From NCBI GenBank assembly GCA_004293485.1, contig RDYW01000039.1, positions 1 through 64,000 of the forward strand: a stretch of 64,000 nt of DNA, read 5' to 3'. The notes below the pieces were generated by a model, which did not search any database, was not told the origin of the DNA, and saw only the letters and a program-made list of their open reading frames with translations. The translations under genes and the position numbers were made by a program. This document shows positions 1-8,592 of this stretch, piece after piece (positions within the stretch are counted from its first letter, which is position 1; every line of letters starts with the position of its first letter). Origin of the DNA: Sphingobacteriales bacterium (GTDB lineage Bacteria; Bacteroidota; Bacteroidia; Sphingobacteriales; Sphingobacteriaceae).

Positions 1-7
1 ATTGTCA

Positions 8-68
8 GCATAAATCCTATGGGAACTTCGTTTCGCTACGCTCAACTTTGTTCCCATAGGATTTATGC
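8..68. repeat. perfect 19-bp inverted repeat
   Basis: Bases 8-26 are the exact reverse complement of 50-68, enclosing a 23-nt loop. No T-run follows, so it is not a standard terminator. It lies at the window edge, next to no recognisable gene. It may be the end of a mobile or dispersed repeat, or an RNA hairpin belonging to a gene left of the window. The pairing is read directly from the sequence; the role is unknown. Confidence 0.6.
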
Positions 69-431
69 CTGTTGCACTTATCAATTGAACTTACATTATT
101 AGAAAATAAGAAAAACAAAACTTTTAAAGAATTTAATGATTTTTTGAAACCGCAACTAAAAATAGAGACCTACAATAAATTCACGTTAAAATAAATGCCA
201 ACCCTAAAAGCAAACACATTTGCAATTCGAACAAGCCAACGCACCGACCAAAAATTGTAAAAGAGCTTGCTTTGCCAACGCTGACAAAATTGTTATTAAA
301 AAATTTCACAACGCTTCAAAAAAATAAAAATACACCAACACATAGCCAGTCATACACAGCAGACAATGTCAGCAACTAAATATTTTCAAGGCATACAGCT
401 ACACGGTGAGTAAAAGGCTAGCAAGTAACAC

Positions 432-541
432 GGGTTTGACAAAAGTGGCGGTTCAGTACTCCAAAGTCACATTTGTGGTTAACCAAACTTTTGTTCTCCG
501 CATCAACATTTGTGGTAAAATTCGCCACATTCGCCAAGCCC
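432..541. repeat. attC-like imperfect hairpin element with internal direct repeats
   Basis: Bases 432-450 and 523-541 are imperfect inverted repeats (15 of 19 positions pair). Between them lie two direct repeats, 459-479 and 496-516, each starting CTCC and ending ATTTGTGGT. An element bounded by inverted arms, just ahead of a toxin-antitoxin pair, resembles integron cassette recombination sites or a dispersed Bacteroidota intergenic repeat. I see no integrase here. The repeat structure is observed; the recombination-site reading is inference. The rest of 70-600 holds no gene that I recognise. Confidence 0.4.
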
Positions 542-596
542 TAAAACGATATTTTTGGAGTTTATTAAGCGTGAAATTATAAACTAAATTTCCATC

Positions 597-627
597 AAAG
601 CCGATAAATAAAATTATCGGCTTTTTT
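597..627 (+). terminator. rho-independent terminator-like hairpin
   Basis: A nine-base stem (599-607 with 614-622) with a six-base loop is followed by a T-run. No plus-strand gene ends just upstream, so it may end a transcript of the preceding repeat element or insulate the higBA promoter. Confidence 0.6.
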
Positions 628-684
628 GTTTTCTATTAGAAAACTTTATTACCTTTGTTTAAATCAAAAAACTTTATACAATTA

Positions 685-993
685 ATGTTTAATATCATTA
701 ACCGAAAAACACTTTTAGAATACGGCAAAAAATATCCAGCTGCCAAAAATGCGTTATCCGAATGGTATTATGAGTTTTTAGATTGCGATTTTAAAACTTT
801 TCAGGAGTTAAAAGCGGTTTATGCCAATGCGAGTATAGTGAGTGATAATCGTGTGGTAATAAACATAATGGGCAATCATTATCGCCTAGTAATAAGGGTG
901 TTATTTTTGTACAAGACTATACAGATTAAATGGTTTGGTACACACGCAGAGTACGATAAAATAAATGTTAAAAATATAAAATTTAAAAACTAA
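685..993 (+). CDS. higB: HigB-family mRNA interferase toxin
   Basis: Toxin of a type II toxin-antitoxin pair, related to RelE and expected to cleave mRNA on the ribosome. The reading frame is open from a TTG at 655, but the ATG at 685 gives the normal HigB start (MFNIINRKTLLEYGKKYP), so I chose it; the product is about 102 residues, usual for the family. Family features seen are an early ALSEWYYE stretch, the VVINIMGNHYRLVIRV core and the C-terminal WFGTHAEYDKI motif. It is followed after 3 bases by the antitoxin gene, in the toxin-first order typical of higBA. The family call is strong; activity is not shown by sequence. Confidence 0.85.
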   Translation: MFNIINRKTLLEYGKKYPAAKNALSEWYYEFLDCDFKTFQELKAVYANASIVSDNRVVINIMGNHYRLVIRVLFLYKTIQIKWFGTHAEYDKINVKNIKFKN

Positions 994-996
994 GCC

Positions 997-1353
997 ATGC
1001 ATTTACAAATTATAAAAACCGAAAACGAATATCAAAATTTATTAAATTGGGTAGATACTCAATTTGATTTAGGCTACGCACCAGATACCGCCGAAGGCGA
1101 AAAACTACAAATTGCCTTACTACTTATTAAACAATACGAGGATGCAAATTACGCTATACCTGTACCTAATGCTTTAGCAGTTGTAAAATTAAAAATGGAA
1201 GAAAACGGTTTACAAAACAAAGATTTGGTTAGCTGGTTAGGTAGCAAAGGTTATGTATCGGCAATTTTAAACGGCAAAAAACCGCTTACCTTAAATATTG
1301 CAAGGCAATTGCATCAAAAATTAGGCATACCAGCAGCGGTGCTGTTGGCTTAG
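997..1353 (+). CDS. higA: HigA-family antitoxin, XRE helix-turn-helix
   Basis: Antitoxin partner of the toxin just upstream. It should bind the toxin and repress the operon through its helix-turn-helix. The 118-residue product has an acidic N-terminal half (toxin-binding region, about residues 1-60) and a C-terminal XRE-like HTH around residues 70-112, with KDLVSWLGSKGYVSAILNGKK matching the family pattern for recognition of the operator. Start ATG at 997 lies 3 bases after the higB stop, so the pair is co-transcribed. The gene converges on a broken DUF2442 gene. Confidence 0.85.
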   Translation: MHLQIIKTENEYQNLLNWVDTQFDLGYAPDTAEGEKLQIALLLIKQYEDANYAIPVPNALAVVKLKMEENGLQNKDLVSWLGSKGYVSAILNGKKPLTLNIARQLHQKLGIPAAVLLA

Positions 1354-1362
1354 GTTGTAAAT

Positions 1363-1577
1363 TTAAAACTGCCTTTGGTGCAAATCCCAAATAGGAAAAC
1401 ATAGCTCATAATCGTTCCAAACAATATCTCCGTATTGGATATTAAAGTTTTTGAAAATTGTTTTATCCAAGTGTATTTCCTAGTCATATTGTTTGTTGCT
1501 GAAGATAAAAAAATTTCAAAATCAATAACCTTAATTATGCCATCCGAAAATTCAAAACTGATGGTATAATCTTTCAA
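1363..1577 (-). pseudogene. frameshifted DUF2442-like protein
   Basis: The first half reads DYTISFEFSDGIIKVIDFE and continues to MTRK in one frame. A different frame then gives HLDKTIFKNFNIQYGDIVW followed by NDYELCFPIWDLHQ and a stop at 1363-1365. Joined, the two halves match the DUF2442 pattern (short Bacteroidota and cyanobacterial proteins, often beside toxin-antitoxin genes). Restoring one A in the homopolymer at plus-strand 1476-1478 would rejoin the frames, so this is a single-base deletion or a sequencing error. The start is unclear: a TTG at 1577, with the frame open further upstream but no ATG. The function of the family is unknown. Confidence 0.6.
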
Positions 1578-2014
1578 ATAATTTGCTTTTAACCTAAGTT
1601 CGATAATTATTTTCGATAAAATTAAGTAATCAACCTCTTATTATATATATATTTAAGTGTTTGAAATTCAACTATTTATTTAAAAAATAACGCTAATTAC
1701 TTATTAAATTTTACGAAGCAATGGCTTTTCGGTTTATCATTTTTTAAAATGTTGAATTTTTGTAGGGTGTAGGTGGGTTTACAGTTGATTTATGAACTAA
1801 ACTGCCAAATTTAAATTTACTTCAAAAATGCTTCTTATTTATAATAGTAGTTGTTAGCCCTATTTAATTGTAAACATTAGTAATACTACATTATTTAACA
1901 AGCAAGCTACGCTGTTTTACTTGTACAGTAATGTTAATAAAAGTTTGTTTTATTGTATTTTAGTAAGCGTTTCACCCCGAAAGTGGTTTACTAAATTGTA
2001 CTTAAAAAGCTAAT
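1578..2014. other. AT-rich intergenic stretch without recognisable gene
   Basis: No open frame with family features, no RNA gene and no strong hairpin was seen. It separates the accessory higBA patch from the core genes. Confidence 0.5.
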
Positions 2015-2263
2015 TTATTTAACTTCTTCGTAAGCAATAAAATCGTTGTTATCTTTTACTTTAGGTTGTTTTTTTGCATTAGGGGGTATGTAATCAACAC
2101 TAATAGTACCTTCGGGTTTATGCTTTGCTTGGTTTTGTGCATCCATGTTGTTTTGCATTTTACTTGCTACTTTTTTAAATAAAAAAGGCATTAAAATTTT
2201 AGCCAGTGCTTTTATCACATACAAAATACAGATGGCTATTATCAAAATTCTTATTAATCCCAT
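2015..2263 (-). CDS. DUF4834 family small membrane protein
   Basis: A protein of about 82 residues with one N-terminal transmembrane helix (MGLIRILIIAICILYVIKAL), then a basic segment (MPFLFKKVASKMQ) and a charged soluble tail ending in a YEEVK motif. This arrangement matches the Bacteroidota-specific DUF4834 family, whose function is unknown. An upstream ATG at 2290 would add nine residues, but 2263 gives the conserved MGL start. It is divergent from rbfA, so the 200-bp gap probably holds both promoters. Confidence 0.65.
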   Translation of the reverse strand: MGLIRILIIAICILYVIKALAKILMPFLFKKVASKMQNNMDAQNQAKHKPEGTISVDYIPPNAKKQPKVKDNNDFIAYEEVK

Positions 2264-2396
2264 AATTTTGCAAATATAATAATTTAACATTTTTAGAACC
2301 TAAGGGAGGGTAAATGTTACAAAAAAATTAAATTTATTTATACTTAATTAACAACTTTAACATTAAAAAAAAGGCCAAAAATGTAAGATGGAAACT

Positions 2397-2404
2397 TATA
2401 TTTG
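2397..2404 (+). promoter_or_regulatory. candidate -7 box upstream of rbfA
   Basis: TATATTTG fits the Bacteroidota TAnnTTTG -7 consensus and lies 60 bp before the chosen rbfA start. No clear -33 TTTG partner is visible at the usual distance, so this is tentative. Confidence 0.35.
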
Positions 2405-2463
2405 TGCCTAAAGCCCGTACAGTTAATGTAATTATTGGCATGGCTATTACTTCACATAAAAAT

Positions 2464-2826
2464 ATGGAATCGAAACGACAACAAAAATTTTCTAGATTGA
2501 TACAGAAAGAGTTAAGCGAAATTTTTCAACGCGATACAAACACTCTGCTTCCAAATTCGATGATAACTATTACCAAAGTGCGGGCATCGCCCGATTTGGG
2601 TACGGTACGTGTTTTTTTAAGTTTTTTTAATACCGACGACCATACTTTGGCTATAAATACCATAAACGCTCATAACAGCGAAATTAGGTATAATTTAGGT
2701 AAACGCATTAAAGACCAAGTACGTGGCATACCTCAATTAGATTTTTTTATAGATGACACAAATGAATACGTAGATAGGATAGATAAAATTTTTAACCGAA
2801 TAAATAAAGATTTGGGTGGGGTTTAA
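2464..2826 (+). CDS. rbfA: ribosome-binding factor A
   Basis: RbfA matures the 30S subunit by acting on the 5' end of 16S rRNA. The chosen start ATG at 2464 gives MESKRQQKFSRLIQKELSEI, the usual family N-terminus; the frame is open upstream from a GTG at 2404 but that extension has no family match. The product is 120 residues, normal for the family, with the KH-like fold signature ITITKVRASPDLGTVRVFLS in the middle and the conserved tail region VRGIPQLDFFIDDTNEYVDRID. Cytoplasmic. The gene stands alone; the downstream oxidoreductase starts 100 bp later. Confidence 0.9.
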   Translation: MESKRQQKFSRLIQKELSEIFQRDTNTLLPNSMITITKVRASPDLGTVRVFLSFFNTDDHTLAINTINAHNSEIRYNLGKRIKDQVRGIPQLDFFIDDTNEYVDRIDKIFNRINKDLGGV

Positions 2827-2927
2827 ATACTCGAATCAATAAATTTTTGCCAATAAATATCGAAGAATATAAATTCTAAAAAAATGTAATTTCCTTTCTG
2901 CTTACCTTTCAACTTCAAACACAAAAA

Positions 2928-4223
2928 ATGTACTTAAAAGTAGTAATTATAGGTAACGGAATTACAGGCATTACCACTGCTAGGCATATTAGAAAACTTA
3001 ACAATGCCCATATTACCGTAATATCCGACGAAACAGCCTACTTTTTTTCGCGTACCGCCCTTATGTATGTATATATGGGCCATTTAAAATTCGAGCATAC
3101 GCAACCTTACGAAAACTGGTTTTGGAAAAAAAATAAGATAAATTTGTTACAGGCAAGGGTTGATAAAATTGACTTTTTACACAAAAAAATATTGCTGAAC
3201 GATGAAAGTTTTTTAAATTATGATAAACTGATAATTGCTACTGGCTCGCTACCCCGAACGGTAGATGTACCAGGCCAGCATTTAAAAGGTGTGCAAGGTT
3301 TATACCACAAGCAAGATGTGGAACTGATGGAAAAAAACACCGCTGGCATACGCAAAGCAGTAATAATAGGTGGTGGCTTAATTGGGATTGAGATGGCCGA
3401 AATGCTACATTCGAGAAACATAGCGGTTGATTTTTTGATACGCGAACAACACTACTGGGCAAGCGTATTGCCTATACCCGAAGCCACAATGATAAGTAAG
3501 CATATTGCCGAATACCACATTAATTTACACCCCCAAACCGAGCTAAAGGAAATTATTGGCGATAAAAATGGTGCAGTAAAAAGCATCATCACTAGCGATA
3601 ATACCGAAATAGAATGCCAATTTGTAGGCATAACCATAGGCGTACAACCCAATGTAAATTTTTTAAAAAACAGCGAAATTGCTATTGATAAAGGTATTTT
3701 GGTAAACGATTTTTTAGAAACTAATATAGCCGATGTATATGCCGCAGGCGATTGTGCGCAGTTTATACATCCTAAGCATAAGCACCCCGCCATTGAGCAA
3801 TTGTGGTACACAGGTAAAATGCAAGGCGAGGCTTTAGCGCAAACAATATGTGGACATAAAACAATGTATAACAGAGGTGTATGGTTTAATTCGGCTAAGT
3901 TTTTGGCTATCGAATACCAGACCTATGGTGCTATGTTTAATACACCTGCCAAAGGCGATACTACTTTTTATTGGGAACACCCCAAAGGAAAAATTGCCAT
4001 GCGGGCTAATTTTAATGCAAGCAATTTTACCCTTACGGGTTTTAATTTTATGGGAATTCGGTTTAGGCAAGCCGTGGCCGAAAACTGGATAATAGCACAA
4101 AAAAATATTTGGGAAGTTATGGAAAATTTGAGTTTAGGATTTTTTGATCCCGAATTTTTTACCAACCACCATCAACCAATTTTAACCCAATTTTTACAGC
4201 AATATCCCAAACCTATAGCATGA
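2928..4223 (+). CDS. FAD/NAD(P)-dependent oxidoreductase
   Basis: A 431-residue pyridine nucleotide-disulfide oxidoreductase-type flavoprotein. It has an N-terminal FAD Rossmann motif (IIGNGITG, about 7-14), a central NAD(P) motif (IIGGGLIGIEMAEML, 146-160) and the C-terminal FAD-binding motif (DVYAAGDC, 269-276). The redox-active CxxxxC pair of disulfide reductases is missing, so it resembles ferredoxin reductases or NADH dehydrogenases rather than thiol reductases. Its stop overlaps the start of the membrane Fe-S protein by 4 bases (ATGA), so the two are translationally coupled and probably exchange electrons. Substrate unknown. Confidence 0.75.
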   Translation: MYLKVVIIGNGITGITTARHIRKLNNAHITVISDETAYFFSRTALMYVYMGHLKFEHTQPYENWFWKKNKINLLQARVDKIDFLHKKILLNDESFLNYDKLIIATGSLPRTVDVPGQHLKGVQGLYHKQDVELMEKNTAGIRKAVIIGGGLIGIEMAEMLHSRNIAVDFLIREQHYWASVLPIPEATMISKHIAEYHINLHPQTELKEIIGDKNGAVKSIITSDNTEIECQFVGITIGVQPNVNFLKNSEIAIDKGILVNDFLETNIADVYAAGDCAQFIHPKHKHPAIEQLWYTGKMQGEALAQTICGHKTMYNRGVWFNSAKFLAIEYQTYGAMFNTPAKGDTTFYWEHPKGKIAMRANFNASNFTLTGFNFMGIRFRQAVAENWIIAQKNIWEVMENLSLGFFDPEFFTNHHQPILTQFLQQYPKPIA

Positions 4224-5545
4224 AAAACGAACAAATATCTATGGCACTTACCGATAATTCGGAGGCAAGCACCCTGCAAAAAACAGGTATTATACTTTTT
4301 GCGTCGGGTATATTATCAGCTATTATTGCCGCTGCTGGCGCAGGCAATGCACAGCCTGTATTATTTTTTTGGTTGGCATTTGGCCTAAGCACAGCGGGCG
4401 GCTTGCTGTATGCTTATACTTATTTTAAAAATCCTATTAGCATACAAAACAATGGTATTTTTAACCACGGCATAAGCAATCGTGGCGCAATAGCTTGGTT
4501 AACAGGGCTTTTATTTACAGGATTTTATATTATTTTATATTGGTTTCCGCAATATTTAGAGGGTTTAATTAGGGCTACCGATACCCTTAGTATGTTGCTT
4601 CGTAACCGCCCTGCCGACCAATGGTTTTTATACGGCACTATTTATACCGTTGCCGTATTGGTAATGGGCATACGGTTTATAGGTAAATATAGGCATAGCC
4701 GGTACCAGGTTGTGCGTACACTTTCGGTTATGTTTTTTCAAACAGGGTTTGCCTTTTTACTGCCTGCTGTACTTTTGCGCTTAAACCAACCCGAATTTTA
4801 TTTCTCCTACTTTTGGCCTTTAAAATACAGTTACCTGTTTCCCAACGATGTAAACTATTTTTTAAACTCGGGATCCGTAGGCTATTTTATGGTTTTTTGG
4901 GGAGCCGTAATGACTTTTATTGCCACCCCTTTGCTTACCTATAATTATGGTAAAAGATGGTACTGCTCGTTTGTATGTGGCTGTGGCGGCCTGGCCGAAA
5001 CCGTAGGCGACCCTTTTAGGCAAAATTCAAACAAATCGTTACTATCTTGGAAAATAGAACGTTACAGCGTACACTCGGTGTTGGTTTTGGTAAGCCTTGC
5101 TACTATTTTGCTTTGGGTAAATTCATATACTAATGGAGCTGTGCTGGGCAATTTTTCGGGAAGCTTTGCCAAAAGTTATGGTTTTTTTATTGGTTCGATA
5201 TTTTCGGGCGTGGTAGGCACAGGCTTTTACCCTATTTTTGGTAGCCGCGTATGGTGCCGTTTTGGCTGCCCTATGGCGGCTATTTTAGGTATTTTTCAAC
5301 GCTTTAAATCCAAGTTTCGCATCACTACCAATGGTGGCCAGTGTATATCGTGTGGCAATTGCAGTACCTATTGCGAAATGGGAATTGATGTGCGGGCTTA
5401 TGCCCAAAAAGGCGAAAACATTATCAGGGCCAGTTGTGTAGGTTGTGGGATATGCTCGGCAGTGTGCCCACGTGGCGTATTAAAATTAGAAAACCTGGAC
5501 GAAAAAAGTAGATTTGAAGGCTATACCAAACCCGAAATCAATTAA
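4220..5545 (+). CDS. polytopic membrane protein with two 4Fe-4S clusters
   Basis: A 441-residue protein with about seven or eight hydrophobic helices. A cysteine motif follows one helix (CSFVCGCGG) and another lies in RFGCPM. The C-terminal ferredoxin domain has two clusters (CISCGNCSTYC at about 375-385 and CVGCGICSAVCP at 406-417). The layout resembles NapH/NosR/RdxA-type membrane ferredoxins that move electrons across or along the inner membrane. It overlaps the upstream FAD oxidoreductase by 4 bases, which suggests a flavoprotein-to-membrane electron path. The final acceptor is not visible from sequence; the adjacent glycosyltransferases do not explain it. Confidence 0.7.
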   Translation: MKNEQISMALTDNSEASTLQKTGIILFASGILSAIIAAAGAGNAQPVLFFWLAFGLSTAGGLLYAYTYFKNPISIQNNGIFNHGISNRGAIAWLTGLLFTGFYIILYWFPQYLEGLIRATDTLSMLLRNRPADQWFLYGTIYTVAVLVMGIRFIGKYRHSRYQVVRTLSVMFFQTGFAFLLPAVLLRLNQPEFYFSYFWPLKYSYLFPNDVNYFLNSGSVGYFMVFWGAVMTFIATPLLTYNYGKRWYCSFVCGCGGLAETVGDPFRQNSNKSLLSWKIERYSVHSVLVLVSLATILLWVNSYTNGAVLGNFSGSFAKSYGFFIGSIFSGVVGTGFYPIFGSRVWCRFGCPMAAILGIFQRFKSKFRITTNGGQCISCGNCSTYCEMGIDVRAYAQKGENIIRASCVGCGICSAVCPRGVLKLENLDEKSRFEGYTKPEIN

Positions 5546-5552
5546 AAATAAA

Positions 5553-6245
5553 ATGATTAAACCTTTAGTTTACGTTATCATACCCGCTTATAACGAGGAA
5601 AAATCTATAGCAAAAGTAATAGCCCATATACCTCAAAATATAGTCAGCGAAATTATTGTATGTAACAATAACTCTCATGATAATACCGCTGCAGTAGCCA
5701 CCGCCGCAGGCGCAACCGTAGTTTTCGAAGCCAAAGCAGGTTATGGCAATGCCTGCCTTAAAGGCATATCATACCTAAAAAATAAAGCCCAAGCTAATGA
5801 TATTGTGGTATTTATGGATGCCGATTTTTCGGATTATCCCGAAGAAATCATAAAAATTATTGCCCCATTGCAAGCCAATATTGCCGATGTAATAATAGGT
5901 AGTCGCAGTTTAGGTAAGCGAGAACGTGGTGCGATGACGGTACCACAAATATTTGGCAACTGGCTAGCCACGCACCTTATTTATATTTTTTACAAGGTTA
6001 AATTTACCGACCTTGGCCCATTTAGAGCCATAAAATGGGGGAAACTAATGGCCTTAAATATGCAAGATAAAACCTACGGCTTTACGGTAGAAATGCAGGT
6101 AAAATCCGCAAAACAAAAATTTATTTGCCTCGAAGTACCTGTAAATTACCGCAAACGCATTGGTACAAGTAAAATTTCGGGAACTGTAAAAGGCGTAATA
6201 TTAGCAGGCTACAAAATCATTTTTACCATATTTAAAAATATGTAG
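5553..6245 (+). CDS. family 2 glycosyltransferase, dolichyl-phosphate-mannose synthase-like
   Basis: A GT-A fold transferase of 231 residues. It starts MIKPLVYVIIPAYNEEKSIA (start ATG 5553, 7 bases after the Fe-S protein stop; the frame is open further back inside the upstream gene). It has the DxD metal/sugar-nucleotide motif DAD at 89-91 and the later GSR and LGPFRAI stretches typical of polyprenyl-phosphate glycosyltransferases. It lacks C-terminal transmembrane helices, so it is probably a soluble or peripheral enzyme charging a lipid carrier. It lies in the same run as the next glycosyltransferase (12 bases apart). Donor and acceptor are unknown. Confidence 0.8.
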   Translation: MIKPLVYVIIPAYNEEKSIAKVIAHIPQNIVSEIIVCNNNSHDNTAAVATAAGATVVFEAKAGYGNACLKGISYLKNKAQANDIVVFMDADFSDYPEEIIKIIAPLQANIADVIIGSRSLGKRERGAMTVPQIFGNWLATHLIYIFYKVKFTDLGPFRAIKWGKLMALNMQDKTYGFTVEMQVKSAKQKFICLEVPVNYRKRIGTSKISGTVKGVILAGYKIIFTIFKNM

Positions 6246-6257
6246 CTTTGCGCTTAT

Positions 6258-7709
6258 ATGTTGTTGCCCTACCTTATTTTATATGTTTATATTTTTACGC
6301 TTTCGCTGATTTTAATTTTTAGTATTGGGCAGGCTTATTTGATATATTTTTACCTTCGAAATAAAATACAAACTCCAACAAATCAAAACCTAAAACCTAT
6401 ACAACAACCTTTAGTAACGGTACAATTGCCTTTGTATAACGAGGTATATGTGGTAGCGCAATTAATTAATGCGGTATGTGCGCTTAATTATCCCATCCAA
6501 AAACTAGAAATACAAGTGCTAGACGATTCGGATGATGAATGTTACACCTTAGCACAACAATTGGTAAAAAATAAGCAAGCCCAAGGTTTTAACATACAGC
6601 ACATAAGCCGTAAAATAAATACTGGCTTTAAAGCGGGTGCCTTACAACATGGTTTACAATTGGCCAAGGGCGAGTTTATCGCTATTTTTGATGCCGACTT
6701 TATCCCGGAAAAGGAATTTTTAAACCAGCTTTTACCTTTTTTTACACCCAATGTGGGCATGGTACAAAGCCGATGGGAACATGTAAACGCTAACTATTCC
6801 TTACTTACACAAGTGCAAGCGTTTGCCTTAGATGGGCATTTTACCATCGAGCAAAGTGGCCGAAACAGTGCTGGCCTGTTTATAAATTTTAACGGTACGG
6901 CTGGTATATGGCGCAAAGCCTGTATTATAGATGCGGGTGGCTGGCAACACGATACGCTTACCGAAGATTTAGATTTAAGCTACCGAGCACAGTTAAAAGG
7001 CTGGAAATTCCACTATTTTGAAAACGTATATACGCCAGCCCAATTGCCTGCCCAACTTAACGCTTTTAAATCGCAACAGCACCGCTGGACTAAGGGAGCC
7101 ATCGAAACATCAAAAAAAATGTTAAACCCTATTTGGAAAAATAAACACCTATCGTTTAAAATTAAACTTTTTGCCACCTTACATTTAAGCAATGCGTATA
7201 ATTTTTTATTGGCTTTTATTAGTATTTTTTTAAGTGTACCCGTTTTATATATCAAAAATCAGCACTTAATTAATCCTTTTTATTTTCAAATTATCTCGGT
7301 TTTTTTGGTGGGATTTTTGGTGCTTTTGGTGTTTTACAGCATTTCATTTTTCTCGAAACGGAAAGGAGTTCTAAATTTTATTGCTTTGTTTCCAACGTTT
7401 GTTTCGGTGGCTATGGCCATGAGTTTTCATAACTCGCTTGCCGTGGTTGAAGGTATATTTGGTTTTAAGTCGCCTTTTATTCGTACGCCCAAGTTTAATA
7501 CCCAAAGTATTACACACAATAAATATGTAAACCAGCATATTCACTTTACTTTTTATATAGAGTTAATCCTGGTTTTTTACTTTTTGGCAGCTATATATTT
7601 AGGGTTTTATTACCATGATTTTGGCTTACTTCCCTTTCATATTATGCTATGTTTCGGTTTTTTTACCTTGGTTTTTTATGGCTTAAAGCAAAGGTATATA
7701 AGGTGCTGA
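6258..7709 (+). CDS. membrane family 2 glycosyltransferase, cellulose-synthase-like
   Basis: A 483-residue processive-type glycosyltransferase. It has one N-terminal helix (about 5-32), the D,D,D,QxxRW catalytic series (DDSDD at 89-93, DAD at 145-147, TED at 235-237, QQHRW at 273-277) and about four C-terminal helices. These motifs are shared by cellulose synthases and glucomannan, mannosyl and ceramide transferases; the protein is shorter than BcsA and lacks a PilZ domain. It is last in the plus-strand run that begins with the FAD oxidoreductase. A polysaccharide or glycolipid product is likely but not identifiable. Confidence 0.8.
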   Translation: MLLPYLILYVYIFTLSLILIFSIGQAYLIYFYLRNKIQTPTNQNLKPIQQPLVTVQLPLYNEVYVVAQLINAVCALNYPIQKLEIQVLDDSDDECYTLAQQLVKNKQAQGFNIQHISRKINTGFKAGALQHGLQLAKGEFIAIFDADFIPEKEFLNQLLPFFTPNVGMVQSRWEHVNANYSLLTQVQAFALDGHFTIEQSGRNSAGLFINFNGTAGIWRKACIIDAGGWQHDTLTEDLDLSYRAQLKGWKFHYFENVYTPAQLPAQLNAFKSQQHRWTKGAIETSKKMLNPIWKNKHLSFKIKLFATLHLSNAYNFLLAFISIFLSVPVLYIKNQHLINPFYFQIISVFLVGFLVLLVFYSISFFSKRKGVLNFIALFPTFVSVAMAMSFHNSLAVVEGIFGFKSPFIRTPKFNTQSITHNKYVNQHIHFTFYIELILVFYFLAAIYLGFYYHDFGLLPFHIMLCFGFFTLVFYGLKQRYIRC

Positions 7710-7755
7710 TAAAAAAAAATGAAAGCAGCGAAATTTTTTATACGATGCTTTCTAG

Positions 7756-7795
7756 TATCTTAAAGTATTTATAAGAATATAAATACTTTAAGATA
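7756..7795. repeat. perfect 18-bp inverted repeat with 4-nt loop
   Basis: Bases 7756-7773 pair exactly with 7778-7795 around an AGAA loop, 46 bp after the glycosyltransferase stop. The stem is AT-rich and lacks a T-run, so it may act as a 3' mRNA-stabilising hairpin or a weak terminator. Confidence 0.6.
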
Positions 7796-7924
7796 TAATA
7801 TATACAACATACTTAAAAAATATTTAGAGGCATTTTTTAAAACAAACTTTCATTAATTCTATGGCGCATGCTTAATTTTTTACGCCAATAGGGTTTCTGT
7901 TATAATAATGTTGAGTATATCTTA

Positions 7925-8290
7925 TAGCTTGTTAGATGGTTGGTAGTAGCCCCTTTTGTTCCCAAGTTAATCTTTTAACACAGTCGGTTAAAAAACCAAT
8001 GTCGATGCTTCGCTGTCGGTAACAGATAGTTCAAGAGTTTCTAAATCTTTTACAATAAACTTTTAATTCATTGATTAGTTAATTGTCGGTATTTGATTGA
8101 TTTAAAAAAACGTTAGTAAATATTTCTTTAAAATTAGCCAAATCTTTTTTTAAAATATCAAAAAGTACAGAACTATAAAAGGTTTCTTTGTGTACAAAAG
8201 CTATACATTTTCGCTTTTCGGGATAAAAAAATGACCATTCCAATTTTTTAAAGAAATTGATGGAAGCTTTGTTTTAAGATTAATAAATTT
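7925..8290 (-). pseudogene. decayed gene of unknown family
   Basis: On the minus strand one frame reads LEWSFFYPEKRKCIAFVHKE and continues with about 35 more plausible codons to a stop. Further coding-like stretches then appear in other frames (DLETLELSVTDSEAST, then TDCVKRLTWEQKGLLPT) interrupted by stops. The amino acid makeup and the order of pieces suggest a single small gene broken by several frameshifts and stops. I do not recognise the family with confidence. The flanking 8290-8592 is AT-rich and shows nothing. Confidence 0.35.
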
Positions 8291-8592
8291 TGATAATTTT
8301 AACGAACAAAATAGAGTTAAAATAAATAAAAATAACTTAAGTATTTGGTTTATTTTAACGCTATTTTCCTTTACGTTTTTTATAATTTGCCATTGTTTAA
8401 CTACAATTGCACAATTTTATAAATAACACAAAAACTAAAATAACTTAAACAATTTAAAAAATATACTTACAAAAACTTAAATTTTCGCTACAATATAGTT
8501 TAAATAGCTTAGCTAACAGTTATTTAATTTTTACATTAACTACAAATAATTTATAGTTTCAAAATTCTAACTCAAAAATCACAAATCCTGTA

